Positions 1-11,443 of a stretch of DNA of 64,000 nucleotides are shown piece after piece. Under the pieces are notes generated by a model. The model was given only the letters and a program-made list of their open reading frames with translations, was not told the origin of the DNA and ran no database searches. Each line of letters begins with the position of its first letter. Position 1 is the first letter of the stretch. Both the position numbers and the translations under genes were made by a program. This stretch comes from Lytechinus variegatus (lineage: Eukaryota; Echinodermata; Echinoidea; Temnopleuroida; Toxopneustidae), in NCBI RefSeq assembly GCF_018143015.1, contig NC_054746.1, positions 31,585,129 through 31,649,128 on the forward strand, written 5' to 3'.

Positions 1-69
1 TTGCCATATACCATTACCATATAAAATCACAACTGATATTCTATCATAACTCTTTGTTTGATGGGGTCT

Positions 70-117
70 GGGTGTTCATAAAGTTTTACATAACTTTATT
101 GATTATTTTTACGAAAC
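70..117 (+). repeat. Partial arm of the 1592-1758 inverted-repeat family
   Basis: The segment begins GGGTGTTCATAAAG and continues with a region that resembles the arm of the element at 1592-1758. Only one arm is visible, so this is a decayed or solo fragment. The assignment rests on by-eye similarity over about 45 bp. Confidence 0.35.
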
Positions 118-687
118 AGCCCTCTCTCTGATTTAAAGAACATCTTTATTTGTTTTAGGGTATGTTGTAAAGACTAACCTGATAAATGTTGTCTATTCCT
201 CTCCATGATGTAACACAAAATGAGCTCAACAAGATGGTGCTGTGTGTTGTCAATCTGAGTTTATTAAACATATCAATCAAGCAGGTTTTACTATCAGCAA
301 TAAAGTTGAAAATTTGGATGTACTATCTCATCATTTCATCAGATACTGATGAAATTCATTATGTCTTTGCCAAATGATTCAAATTTCAATTCATTGCCTA
401 TGATTGTAATTGAATTTGATTGTTAATGTAAAAAAAAGATGAAATAAATTTCTATAAAAATAGATGATTCAGAAATTTTGTGTTTTCTTTTATACTGTAT
501 ATTATGATTGGAGGTGAGATTAATTTCAAGCATGTATTTAATCAAAAGTTGGTCTTTACAGTGACTCAAGCTGCTTCAGCTGACATATACTTTGATAAAT
601 AACTGTGAACACATCCTTCATTAAGCATTCTCTGCCATTAACTTACTATAGTTCAACTTGATTAGATGGCTCCCTGTGGAGAACACC

Positions 688-1140
688 TTTGCTCCTGCAG
701 GAGCAATGTTGACACACCACCACAACAGGAGTATCATCAAAATTGAAGGAATACAAGAGCATTGGCATGGAGAATCACCATTGACAGGGTCCTCTTGTGC
801 TTCTAAGGGCTCCTGCTTGTGCTCCAGCTGGCTCACATTGGGCAACATATGGCTCTATCACAAGAGTTGGTTTTCATTTGTTATTGCTCCTGCAAACTTA
901 AGGTGATGAAAACAGCATGGAGTCTGTCCATCAAGAAGCTCCTTGTCAGGTACCTGAGGCTCCTTCTCAGGCTCATGACCTGTCCCTAACCTTTACAGTA
1001 CCCATTCCAAGATGATTATGAGTATGACAGCCTTAGTTAATGGAGGTAGTTTAGCCATCATCAAGGTGGTTCTTCACTCAAAGGCAGGTGAACTGTGGCT
1101 CCACCTAGGGTATAGGTGGATCCTGCTTTGGCTCCTGTAG
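688..1140. repeat. Degenerate GCTCCTG-rich repeat zone
   Basis: The word GCTCC followed by TG, TT or AC recurs at about 691, 809, 885, 938, 958, 1097 and 1130, often next to CAGG or TAGG. Spacing is irregular (20 to about 140 bp), so this is a decayed minisatellite or repeat-derived stretch rather than a clean tandem array. It makes a short open frame on each strand (658-906 plus, 621-848 minus), neither of which looks like a real protein. Confidence 0.4.
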
Positions 1141-1591
1141 GTAATCTTGATATCACCATCTAAATTGTAAACAATGGAAAGAATCAATCAACAGAAATCG
1201 GTTAACATCTTCAGTCATCTTGGAAACAAACAAAAATCAACAATGGTCTATCATGCATTTCAAATAACCAGGTAGCCATTTTACTAATCCTAAAATGTTC
1301 ATGTAGCATCCTTTTGGCAGGGTATTGATCTACAGAAACCACACTCAACCTAAGGGACGTAAATCAGTATCTGGCAGGAAAGTATTACTTAAAATGCTGA
1401 GTGCCTTATCGGTAGCTCTGCTAAAAAGCCAGGGTAATAAATGTGGAGCGCCACAGTGTTTTACAGACAAGAGCACTATATAAGAACACACTAAAAATAT
1501 CATAGGTAAGATGTATACATTGCATTTCTTTGGATTGTATTACCACTAATTTTGCCAGACTTTAAAAGAGATCTATTCATAGCAAAATTGA

Positions 1592-1758
1592 TGGGGCTTC
1601 ATAAAGCTATTTGTAATATTATGTAGACTTTACAAATATCTTAAACATGTTCTTAGCCACTTTGGTCACCTACATAGTGATATATTTAGCGCAAGAAAGG
1701 GTCACCAGTCATGTGTAAAATTATTCGAAACTTACGAAGAGCTTTATGAAACACCCAC
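1592..1758. mobile_element. Short inverted-repeat element (MITE-like), about 167 bp
   Basis: The left end reads ATGGGGCTTCATAAAGC. The right end, read on the minus strand, is GGTGGGTGTTTCATAAAGC, so the two ends form a terminal inverted repeat of about 40 bp with mismatches. There is no open frame, consistent with a non-autonomous DNA element. It lies just past the last TASP1 exon seen. No clear target-site duplication is visible. Confidence 0.5.
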
Positions 1759-1907
1759 CTGTAGTATAAGTCTAAGTTCCCTTCCATGTGCTATGGATAT
1801 AGGGCCCTCTCTTAACAGGACTTGCCACTGATTTCAATCAAATTGGACTGAATGATTTATATCCATCAAAACTCTCTTTTGAAAACAGATCTAACGAATG
1901 AGTGTAC

Positions 1908-4900
1908 CTTTGCTTTGATCTGTGTGGTGTCCATGTAGCCCAGACAGAGACTATCTGTGGAGTGTGTCCAGAGAATCTCTGCAGCTCTGTCTGTATGGTT
2001 GTATCTGACTGCAATAGCTCCACCAAGCCTTGCTGCATCATCAGGCAAGAGAGGTGATTCTAAGGACACCAAATAAATAACCAAGGAGCAGTTTCATTAA
2101 GTTTCTTACAAAAAAACTTTACAATTACTAGAACACAAGAAAGCCACATTGGTTTCCCAATCATTCCAAATTTTATTAACATTGAAATATGCAGAAATTT
2201 ATTCATCATATTTATTTGTGAACTCCTCAAATTGGGAATAATTTGTTTTTCTTACCTGACACTATGCTTTATCTTGATTTTGTGATCTTACAATCATATC
2301 TTTTATACTTGACATATTGGTAACTCATAGAAAAAATCTACAAATTTCTAAAAATCTGAAGATGACTGTAATACTAAATTAATATCCTTCTGACAGCTGG
2401 GTAAAAGTTAAGCCTAAAGGGTGTGTTTATTGATCTAAACTTTACACCTGAACTAAGACACCTGAAATTCTGGTTCCATGACATTTGCTCTGATGGAAAA
2501 TCTGCACGTTAAGTCAAATATAAAATCAAACGACCAACACTATATAAATCCTAATTCTTAATATCTCCACATTATTATGAACCAAAAATTCTATTACTAG
2601 ATTAACTCTTACCGTATGCCCTCTGAGACAATTAGAACAGAGTAAACGTCGCATAAGCAAATGTCGTGTCAATGAAATTCTAGTCAAATGATTAATTGGA
2701 GCACATGCACTTAAAGATTCATGGAACACAAAGACAAACTGTTAAAATAATGTTGAAAATTAAAAGGACTCACTTAAATATTGACCCTGAAAAGTGCTGC
2801 CGAGTGATGAGGTAGGATCTTCACTGTGAAGGAGGCCCTCACAACACGTTCGGGCTAGATTGCACCTTAGAAGCTGCTCTCCGCTTCCTGATGTACTGCA
2901 TCCAACACTCGCTGACGAAGATGTCTGTGTGTGGGACTGTGCCCAGCATCCACAACCAATAAACATTGCCTGATTTAAAAAAAAAATGTTAAAAGAAATT
3001 CTGGGTATTGATATTTTGTTCATTGAAGGACATTACAGGTTATGAGGGTCTTCCAAAAAGAGGTCATTGTTAAAAGTAGAAGATCTGAATCACATAACTT
3101 CCTTCAAAAGATGTAAAAGAAACAATAGCAGAAAAAAATGTGTACCTTGTTTTCTAGACATCAAACAAATTTATAGAATACAATAGGTGAATAAAATACA
3201 TGCAATTCCACGCATATGAAATATTAGTAGAATATACATGAAGTGTGTATTGGGAATTTGTGCCTTTTGTAGATTTATTTATGCAAATTTATCAGTATAT
3301 TTCCACTGTGTTACCTATTTATAGAATCAGTAATTGTTTTATTGTATTTTTGTCAGCATTTTACAAATCATCATGTCATAAAAATGGTACCGATTGTGCT
3401 CTAGATTTTTTTTACTCTTTTTTTTTATTTTTACTTTTTTGAAGAATCTGTAGGGCTCAGTATCAAGTTCTTGGGCCAATCAACAAAAATATATTCTCTG
3501 TATCCCTGATCAATACACAACCATGGCATTGACTAAACAAATGTTTCAGAAACCTGGACCAGCTATGCGATTTAAATGACAATAGATGATGTGTGTTCAT
3601 GCAGCTTTGCCTGGCATAGTAACAAGAAAGACTAGCCAAGTGGGCATGGTATTGTTCAGATGTCAATGTGGAGCTCATTGAAGACAGTACAATTGTGTGA
3701 AAATCTAAACTAGTCTATCAGCTGTACATTGAATCACTACCTAATCGATGTCTGTGCACCATACTTGTTTTACACTGGCAGCCATTTCTGTGGTTTGTTG
3801 TAAGAAATGGGCACTGCATGCTATGAAATCTTCAAGTGTATTGGTAAATTCTGACTGGTTTTATGGTTGATGGCCAATATTTAAATATAATTCTTGACTG
3901 ATTTTCAAACTCCAGGCTGAAATATGGCTAAAGGATTTGTACCGAAAAATTCTTGCTTATTTGTTCCCTCAAGTCACTGAATATGTGTGTGTAGTAATAA
4001 GATAAATACATGTAAACCATTTTGTAGATACACTCCACTCTCCTAATATGAAAGGCTATGATTGTCGTGAGTAACTTGTGTGCTGAAATGTTAGGTTGGC
4101 AATGTATGGCATTGGTGTAAAAGGCGTCACTCCAATGAACCTCTATGTTGGATAGGTTTGTAGATATGAATGTATGTTTATAAGTGCAGTAATCACATGT
4201 TTTAAAATACACCAGGTTAAATGATAAATGCTGCTTACATGTCCTACTCTCCCTGGGTGTTTAAGGGCTATACCCCCACTGGACACGGCACTGGCAATTT
4301 GACCTCTGCTGTCCACACATACTGCACCTACTGTGTCTAGCATGGTATCCCTCTCTGTCTGGTTTACAAGGGAGAAAAAAGTATTTTCATTTTCATTATT
4401 TTCATTTCCAAACCAAATACAAATCAAGAATCAGATTCAATATATTAAGCATTATTACAATGTACCATCATTATATTAAAAAAAGCATACTGCCAAATAA
4501 ATTCAGTTATTTATAAAAAAATAAGATATTCATAAGAGAACCCCATAATAAATATTTCATTTAAAAACACAAAAATTTGTATATTGTGGTCTCCTCATAC
4601 ATTATGATTTCTTTGTTAGATTATCAAGTATCAATTTTTCATCTTAATTTGAATTCAGTAAGTTTCTGTTAGTCACAAATTAATCACCATTATCATCACC
4701 ATTGTGATTATTATCATTATCATCAATATTAATATTATAATCATCAGTATTCATTTCTATTATAATAATTTTGATGTCTTTTTTCACCATAATGGTCATA
4801 TACTTATATATCATTATTTCTATAATACAATTCATTATCAGGAATATTTAAAAATTATCAATATCATTATCATCACTACCCTTATCATACAAATGTCTGC

Positions 4901-7900
4901 ATTACTAATGTGTTAAAGACACAAATTAGCCTTCCACGAATGTTTGCAGGAAAAAAATTCCCATCCCTACGGCTAGACTATAGATATGACAATTTTTCAC
5001 AATTTAAAAAACAATATAATGAAAGCCTACCATTTGGGTCCTATCTCCCTTCACTCTCTTTGGAGATGTTTCTTGCTGATCTAATGGCAAGGTGCTACAC
5101 TCTGACAGCGCCCTCTTGTGTTTCCGATAGGAAGAAAGAGCCTTTGGTGTGATTAGGGCACTTGTGTTGACCTCCTTGAAACCATGATCTCGAGCCCACT
5201 GGAGGGCACCATTCCCAACCATTACACTACAGAAAAAATGATCAGAAAATTGGTGAACAGAAAGAGACATTAGCTCATACTCCAGGGGGGGTCTACATAC
5301 ACATGATCATACCACTTCAACATCATCATTCAGATCCATTACAAAGATTATGTTTCAATGGTCTTTCAATCATCCTTCGATATCTCAGCAGTCGATATGT
5401 TATTTCCACTATCTTCTAAAGATCATGGAAAAACTAATAAGACATTTTGAAAGTTTATCACGAGACCATTTTTCTGCAATACTGCTTACAGAATGTTTTC
5501 CCAAAGTCTGTTTTGAACTGTTTCAAAAAGTTTTAGAGACTACAGAGATCACTGAAAGTTTGTTGAAAGATCAAGCAAAATTCAAGAAAGATGTCTTTCC
5601 ATTGTTGTGAATGATTGGATCAAGCACAACACTGAGCTAGGCAGGGCAAGCTAAGGTACCTGATCTGTCATACTCACCATGGTGGAATTCGACCATAAGA
5701 CATCAGTCCTTTGCGCTGTTCACACAATAAAGCTTTGGCTACTTTAACTGGGTTCCGTATTCCTTTGAGAAAAGATTAATCGCGTTTAATCAAAAGTATT
5801 CACATCAAATATATTAATTAAAAAGACACCCCTCCCCTAAAAGAGTTGTTATAAGTGGATGAAATACAAATACATGTACAGTGAAACCTATTTATAGTGA
5901 TTGCACAAGGGAAACAACAAATGTTACTTTTAAAGACAAGCTGTAAGAGGGTTATACACATATTCTGCCTCAGTGGGATTCGGTTTTTACACAGATGGCT
6001 TCTATCCATAATCAGGATGACAACGGGCAAAAAAGAATTTCAGAATCATATCATGTCTGACGAATATGGTCATAGGAATAAAAATATGCATTCACTTTGC
6101 AAATGGGAAAACATCTGCAAATGCACAATGAACAAGACCAGTCACAAGTAAATAAGAAACCTATTCATGAATTAATAAGAATGCATAATGAGGAAAGATA
6201 CCTCCTAATGCACCAACAGCTCCAAAATGCAGAGAGTCTCCATCCATGATTCCAGCATCACACTCAATACTACCCTCTATAGTCAGGTTGGATCCAAGGC
6301 CAGCATTTGTGCAGGGACTATCCTGCAATGTATAAAAATTACAGTAAATTATCAAGAGATGCTGAGATGGTACAGTATTTGGGGCTATGCACATTTGGCA
6401 TTTAGTATCAACTGATATCATTAATCAATACTTTAGTATAACTCGATACCATACTCAAATACAGACCTCAAGTGTTGATACTGCTACAGAAACTGCATCC
6501 ACTGCACTTGCACCATCTTTAAGCAGAGATATTGCCTGCAAAATTCAATTATAAAGTATAGTGAGTGATTGTATTACCGACCGGCCTTGTATTACCGAAC
6601 GCGCACATCATATGCGTCAGAAAATAATCAAATACGCTCAAACCTTTGCAACTTCCTTCCAAAGGGAACTTAAATAGAAAAATGATGAAAAATTATCAAA
6701 AATACAATTTCGAAGTCTTTATATCCTCAAAATAATAAAATATGGTCAAAATAGCTCATCAGTGACTTTGTTGTTTTCCCAACTTTTCCCATAGAAAACA
6801 CACGTTCGGTAATACGATACCTTTTCAAGTGACCAAAATATTTCACTTGCGAAGAGGGGTCCGATTGGAAGCTGATGTCGTAAAAATGAAAAACAATTTC
6901 GGCAAAATTTCTGCATAGTTATATTTTGTAGGTATTTGTGTATTTATGGTGAAAGTTTGGTGAATTTTATTGGAATAATGTGTTTGATATGATCAAATTC
7001 ATGAAAAGTGTTCGGTAATACGATCCACTACCATACTAAATTATGATGATTTCATTAATTTTCTGCAGAGCACTCTCTTCCTCTCTCTCTTTCTCTGAAA
7101 ACAATGCCAATGATACACTGAATATGAATGACCTTGTTTTAATACATTATAATTCATTTACTAGTTGATCTGCACATTTTCATCAAAAGATGATCCAGAT
7201 AACAAAAATAGGTCACATTGAAATTAGAAAGTGTGGCTACATACCACTGATACTTGTTGCAATATTCTACTGAGATAATGCATCTACAATGTATATATCA
7301 TTTACATTTAATCTTCTTAATATTTTTTTCTGTATGTTACTGTTATGCACAAGTCAGGACTTGTGTTCAAGACTTTGTTCTTCAGCAAGAATCTCACAAA
7401 CTCATATCTCTAATCCTCATCATTCTAAAAAACACAATCAGGAATGCTCAGTGCCTTTATTCCTTAGACACAGCTCTGACATTTGTTAGGTTTACAAAGA
7501 TATAAGTACCTGTTGGCATGCTTTATTCACAGTATCATTGTATTCACATTTCCTCTCAGGGGAATGATATCCTGCACCTAAAATGTAAGATAAAGACAGG
7601 AGAATTACTCATAAGGAATAAAAACACTCAAGTCATATCTTCTTTCTATCAGGTGTGTAGCAGGCCTACAGTCCCCTGGGTATGAGAATTTTCATACTTT
7701 TAAACAGTTCTGAACAATCAATGTGCCAAGCTGCCTTACATAAGGGTATTTTTCAGTTCACATATCTATGATAAAATTGTCCACCAAAACACAGTCTGCT
7801 ATGAAAGCTTATGCATCTAAAACTAAAAGAATGTGGACTAGATACACTTCAATCAAGATGGAAATTTAGAAAAAAAAAAGTTTTAAATGGCTATTTTGTC

Positions 7901-8656
7901 AGAAAAGATTCACTTCCCTTTTAAGAAGACATCCTGTAAAATGACAAATAAGTTATTCTTAATCATTGCAAACATTTTTTTTTAAATTCTATATAATCAT
8001 TTAATATCATGGTAACACACTCAAACGTCTCAATAAAGCATTTAATTATCCTGTATATGGTCATGTGTAGATCTATCATCTATGTTATTTCAATTTAAAA
8101 AAATTGTTTTTTCCTCAATATAAATTAGAAAATAGACATATCTATATCACCGAAATAGGCCTAGACCTATCAAAATTCAAAATAATAAAAAATTTCTCTA
8201 CTTTTCATTAATGGAATGATACCTATTTCCTAAGCTTAACAACAGTCTAACGTTTAGATCTATTCTATTTCTAGACCTAGGCTATACTATAGATGTAAAA
8301 ATCTATCAACAAATCATATTGGAAGCATGCCTGACATGGCTGAGGCTGCAGTTAAAGTAATAAACCAGGAATGTTGATACACAGTTTTCCCTCAAAACTT
8401 GACGAGACACTGACACACCGCCCGAAGGGGAAGCGAAGGTTCCTTCGACCGATCAGATCAAACCGCAGCCGCAGCGCAGGCCCGCTCTGACTCTTCTTGA
8501 GTTGAGCTTGCTGACCCTCGCCTGGCCGCAATAAATTTCACTTTTCAAACTTGGAATTTCCTAAAAAGTTCAAACAAAATGTGACAAATGTTACCCGAAT
8601 CATGGCATAACACCTAATAACATCTAACCTAGATGAACAGCAATAAATCCAGACAT
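1908..8656 (-). CDS. TASP1: Taspase 1 (threonine aspartase 1), nine exons seen, C-terminal exon missing
   Basis: Taspase 1 is a nuclear N-terminal-nucleophile hydrolase that cuts itself into alpha and beta subunits and then cleaves MLL-type proteins and TFIIA after aspartate. Coding exons: 8629-8656, 7510-7577, 6467-6535, 6202-6322, 5678-5762, 5031-5226, 4239-4358, 2774-2969 and 1908-2059. Frames agree at every junction, giving 345 residues. Visible motifs are GAGYHS (exon 2), NAGLGSN and [10 protein letters not shown] (exon 4), the self-cleavage site LDTVGAV with nucleophile Thr198 (equivalent to human Thr234), [14 protein letters not shown] (exon 7), GCGCW and [10 protein letters not shown] (exon 8), and [11 protein letters not shown] (exon 9). 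A basic SPKRVKGDR stretch precedes the cleavage site, where the human protein also has a basic patch. The first exon gives only MSGFIAVHL plus one base, so the protein lacks the roughly 39-residue human N-terminal extension. The last roughly 30 residues were not found; they may lie left of the window or be too diverged to see. Confidence 0.95.
4680..4885. repeat. ATC/ATT trinucleotide-rich low-complexity tract
   Basis: Intronic sequence in TASP1 is dominated by imperfect ATC, ATT and ATA triplets. It makes an Ile-rich open frame at 4704-4916 that is an artefact of the triplets, not a gene. Confidence 0.8.
6561..7031. mobile_element. Inverted-repeat element with GTATTACCGA ends, about 470 bp
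   Basis: The left end reads GTGAGTGATTGTATTACCGA. The right end on the minus strand reads GTAGTGGATCGTATTACCGA. The core word GTATTACCGA occurs four times, twice near the left end on the plus strand and at about 6804 and 7012 in reverse orientation, so ends and interior share the motif. It has no coding capacity and sits in the TASP1 intron between exons 2 and 3. It is probably a non-autonomous DNA transposon. Confidence 0.6.
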
Positions 8657-9081
8657 AGCACAGTCTTTTCTCGCCTCAAATCCCAGCAGTAAAATACATG
8701 GGCGCTGACATGTTAGTCTATTACAGTAATTTGCTCAAATAATATAAACATTTCTTATTTTATTCATTATTTTAGCCCAAATGCAAATTATAAAAATAAT
8801 CAATACCATAAAAAATTTTTAAAATTGTTGTTATGATACAATTTTAAGTAAAGAAGAAGTAAATATGAATTAAATAAGGAAGCGATCGTTAAAATAATAT
8901 AAACACAGTTTAGCAATTCGACCACGCTCACGTATTGATATCGACTGATAAGATATCGTCAGCTGCTGCACTGGTACCGTGTTATAGGCACTTACAAAGT
9001 TCAATTCATAACCCACCATGGTAGTGCAATGTTATCAATGATTTTTGTTGACCATTCAAATAACACCAGATTCACGTAGAT
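8657..9081. promoter_or_regulatory. Shared divergent promoter region of TASP1 and SAYSD1
   Basis: The start codons of the two genes face away from each other with 425 bp between them, so both promoters must lie in or near this interval. The sequence is AT-rich in the middle (about 8740-8890) and turns more balanced toward SAYSD1 (about 8920-9000). No TATA box could be assigned with confidence. A GC-richer patch at about 8415-8540, inside TASP1 intron 1, may be part of the same control region. Confidence 0.6.
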
Positions 9082-10166
9082 ATGGAGAAACAATTAGCTG
9101 CTTATCGCGCCAAAAAGGCCAAAGAAAGGACTTCGAATTCGGGAGGATTATTTGGTGGAGGTCTGTTCTTTCGCAATCGCAAAGAGGATGCATCATCACA
9201 GCCACAAAATGTTACAGAAAAAGATACCTCTCAGTCTCTCAAGTCTCAACAACAGGTTAATGAAAACATAAAGGGTGGAGAGAAAAGAGATGATGATACA
9301 AGCTTGAATAAGGTATATATGGTACAGTGTATCTCAAACTCAAAATACTTGTCTATTTTTGTCTAATTGTCTTATCTCTTAAATTTTAAGTTTATTTTTC
9401 TCCTCGACCTATTGTACTCGCATGATCGACTGATGTTGCCTCAACTTGCCTGCCTTCTTAAAAAAATTCATTCATGATTTCTTCCATACCATAATTTTAC
9501 AGAATAATATTTAGGCACTTATTATGACACATTTATGTTGGTAGCGATGTTAGTGATGTTAAATCTCAATCTATCCCTGTTTAAATGCTCTATCAAGTTA
9601 ATGTCTACATTCTTTTTGCAATATGTATGAATCATCATTGGCTGTTCTGGGGCGAGGCCATTGTCCAAAACTAAAGCTTCAGTCCTTGTAAATTGGTTAT
9701 TCTGCTGAACTACAGTAAAATGTTGAATAAATCCCCAGAAACAATGATTCCTGTCTATTCTGGGACTTGCCTTGGTAATTTTGATATGATTTTGTTCAAT
9801 TTTTTTTTTTTATCTTGGCAGGATGATGGAAATTCCACAGATACAAAGACAGATGTCACTCTCCAGAGCTTCTCAAACCAACCTTACTCAACTTCCACAA
9901 TTGACCCGTTTCAACTCGCACTCAAAATCATCTTATGGCTTGCCCTCTTTGGTCTGTCCATATGCATTGGCTTTGGAGCAATTTACATCATTCTCTCCTT
10001 CTTCTACATCATCTATGCCAACCTGAGAGGGGAGGGGGAGAAGAAACCAGGAGAAAAGAGCGCTTACTCTGTGTTTAATCCAAAGTGTGAACGCATCCAT
10101 GGGACACTTACAGCGGAGGAAATAGAAAGAGGGATGTTGTATGGGATAGGTGGTGCAATGAGATAG
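9082..10166 (+). CDS. SAYSD1: SAYSvFN domain-containing protein 1, complete, two exons
   Basis: SAYSD1 is a small ER membrane protein. From published family knowledge it binds ribosomes carrying UFM1 and helps clear nascent chains stalled in the translocon. Exons are 9082-9312 and 9822-10166, joined in phase 0 (AAG|gtatat and ttggcag|GAT), giving 191 residues against 183 recalled for human. The N-terminus is charged (MEKQLAAYRAKKAKER). A hydrophobic stretch spans residues 109-144, consistent with a membrane hairpin or helix. The signature SAYSVFN lies at 157-163 and is followed by GTLTAEEIERGM at about 171-182. The upstream frame offers no better start. A possible polyadenylation signal ATTAAA is at 10661-10666. 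Confidence 0.97.
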
Positions 10167-10873
10167 CATCATTTGACTGTTTGCAGAAACAATAGAATAT
10201 CTGACTTACTGGAAAATGTGTTTTATAGAATTGTCAGCTTACCATGCAGTGTCAATTTTACGAGAGTTATTTTTGCATCATGAAGAAACGGAAATAATGT
10301 TGATAAAGAACAGCAAAGTTAAAAGAAAAAAAATTGTCGTATGACTTGATTTAGTGCCTAATGTCCTGGGGGGGGTAATCTAAATGCTCTGCTACTCCAG
10401 AAAAAGTTCCAAGAAGGTCCTGTTTCAAGCATCCAGGCATTATATCATCACTACCATATGCCCGTAATTGCCATGTGGGGTAGCCTTTTCTCACTCAACA
10501 TGTATACCTTTTAGGGTTGAGGTTTTGGTAATGTAGATTATGCCATTTCATTAGGAAAACTGCATATTAGTTGTGTATTGCTCCTGTACAAATGAGGATA
10601 CTTTGATATGGAGTATCTAGTTCTTAGATTTCACTGTTTCCACCACATAGGGGATATCAAATTAAAGAATTCCGTACTCACACCACTGATGGTGACTTCC
10701 CATATCAGGTTGCAAATTTGGTTGTGTGTTGACTGTTGTGGATTACTCCAATTCAGAAAAAATAATTTGGAATACTTCTGAATTCATAGTCAATTTTCAT
10801 TGCGAGCCTTCTAAGCCGCATCCAATCTGGATTATTTGAAGGTGAATTCAAGAAAGGAGTGTAGAAGTCCCCC

Positions 10874-11443
10874 GGGGGGGGGGGGGGCACTTACATTGAC
10901 AAGTGGATACCATGCGCGACCAAAAAAACACGTAAAAAGGATGTCTTTTTCAAGATAAGGCACATTACGTGCGTAACGTGATAAGGGTATCAAAAACACA
11001 AAATTAATGAAAAAAGGTATCTATTTCGCTCGGAAAGTTACGTGCTTAGGGTCAAATTTATGGGGATGATGAAAGAAAATTAAAATGTTTTAAAGGATGT
11101 CCTTTTTGCCTCAACACTACGTGTTTATAGTACGATTTTCGCGATCGATGTATGGAAGATGGGGTCGTACTAAACCAAATGATGTGTAGAGGTAAAACCG
11201 ACAACCGAAGGACCCGTGACATAACAATAAAATATGACTGTACTTGTTTAGGGGTTCAATTCAGAAAATACTTGCCGAGAGTATTGTTTCATGTTTCCAA
11301 TACTTGTTAAGGGTAGGGTTTTACACGCCAATACTTGTTAAGGGGTGCATTTTCAGTATATGTAAAATACGTGTTTCGGGTCTATTTCGAGACCCCATGG
11401 TCGCGCATGGTATCCACTCGTGAATGGAAGTGGCCCCCCCCCC
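10874..11443. mobile_element. Poly-G-ended inverted-repeat element, about 570 bp
   Basis: The left end is a run of about 14 G followed by CACTTACATTGACAAGTGG and ATACCATGCGCGACCA. The right end is the reverse complement with few mismatches, finishing in about 10 C. The arms are about 46-49 bp long. The interior repeats the motif ATACTTGTTAAGGG near 11300-11345. There is no credible open frame. The structure fits a non-autonomous DNA transposon. No target-site duplication was visible beyond the homopolymer ends. Confidence 0.65.

Larger units (their letters stand above)
1..1907. other. Region left of the last seen TASP1 exon; no coding exon recognised
   Basis: This stretch should hold the last intron and perhaps the final exon of TASP1, whose C-terminus points toward position 1. 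I looked on the minus strand for the roughly 30-residue tail seen in human Taspase 1 and did not find it. What is present is a degenerate GCTCCTG-rich repeat zone (about 688-1140), a small inverted-repeat element (1592-1758) and a fragment of a similar arm (70-117). Short open frames here lack recognisable protein content. Confidence 0.5.

Noticed and set aside
5350-5610. 86-codon frame inside a TASP1 intron
   Set aside because: Plus-strand frame between two confirmed minus-strand exons, with no family resemblance.
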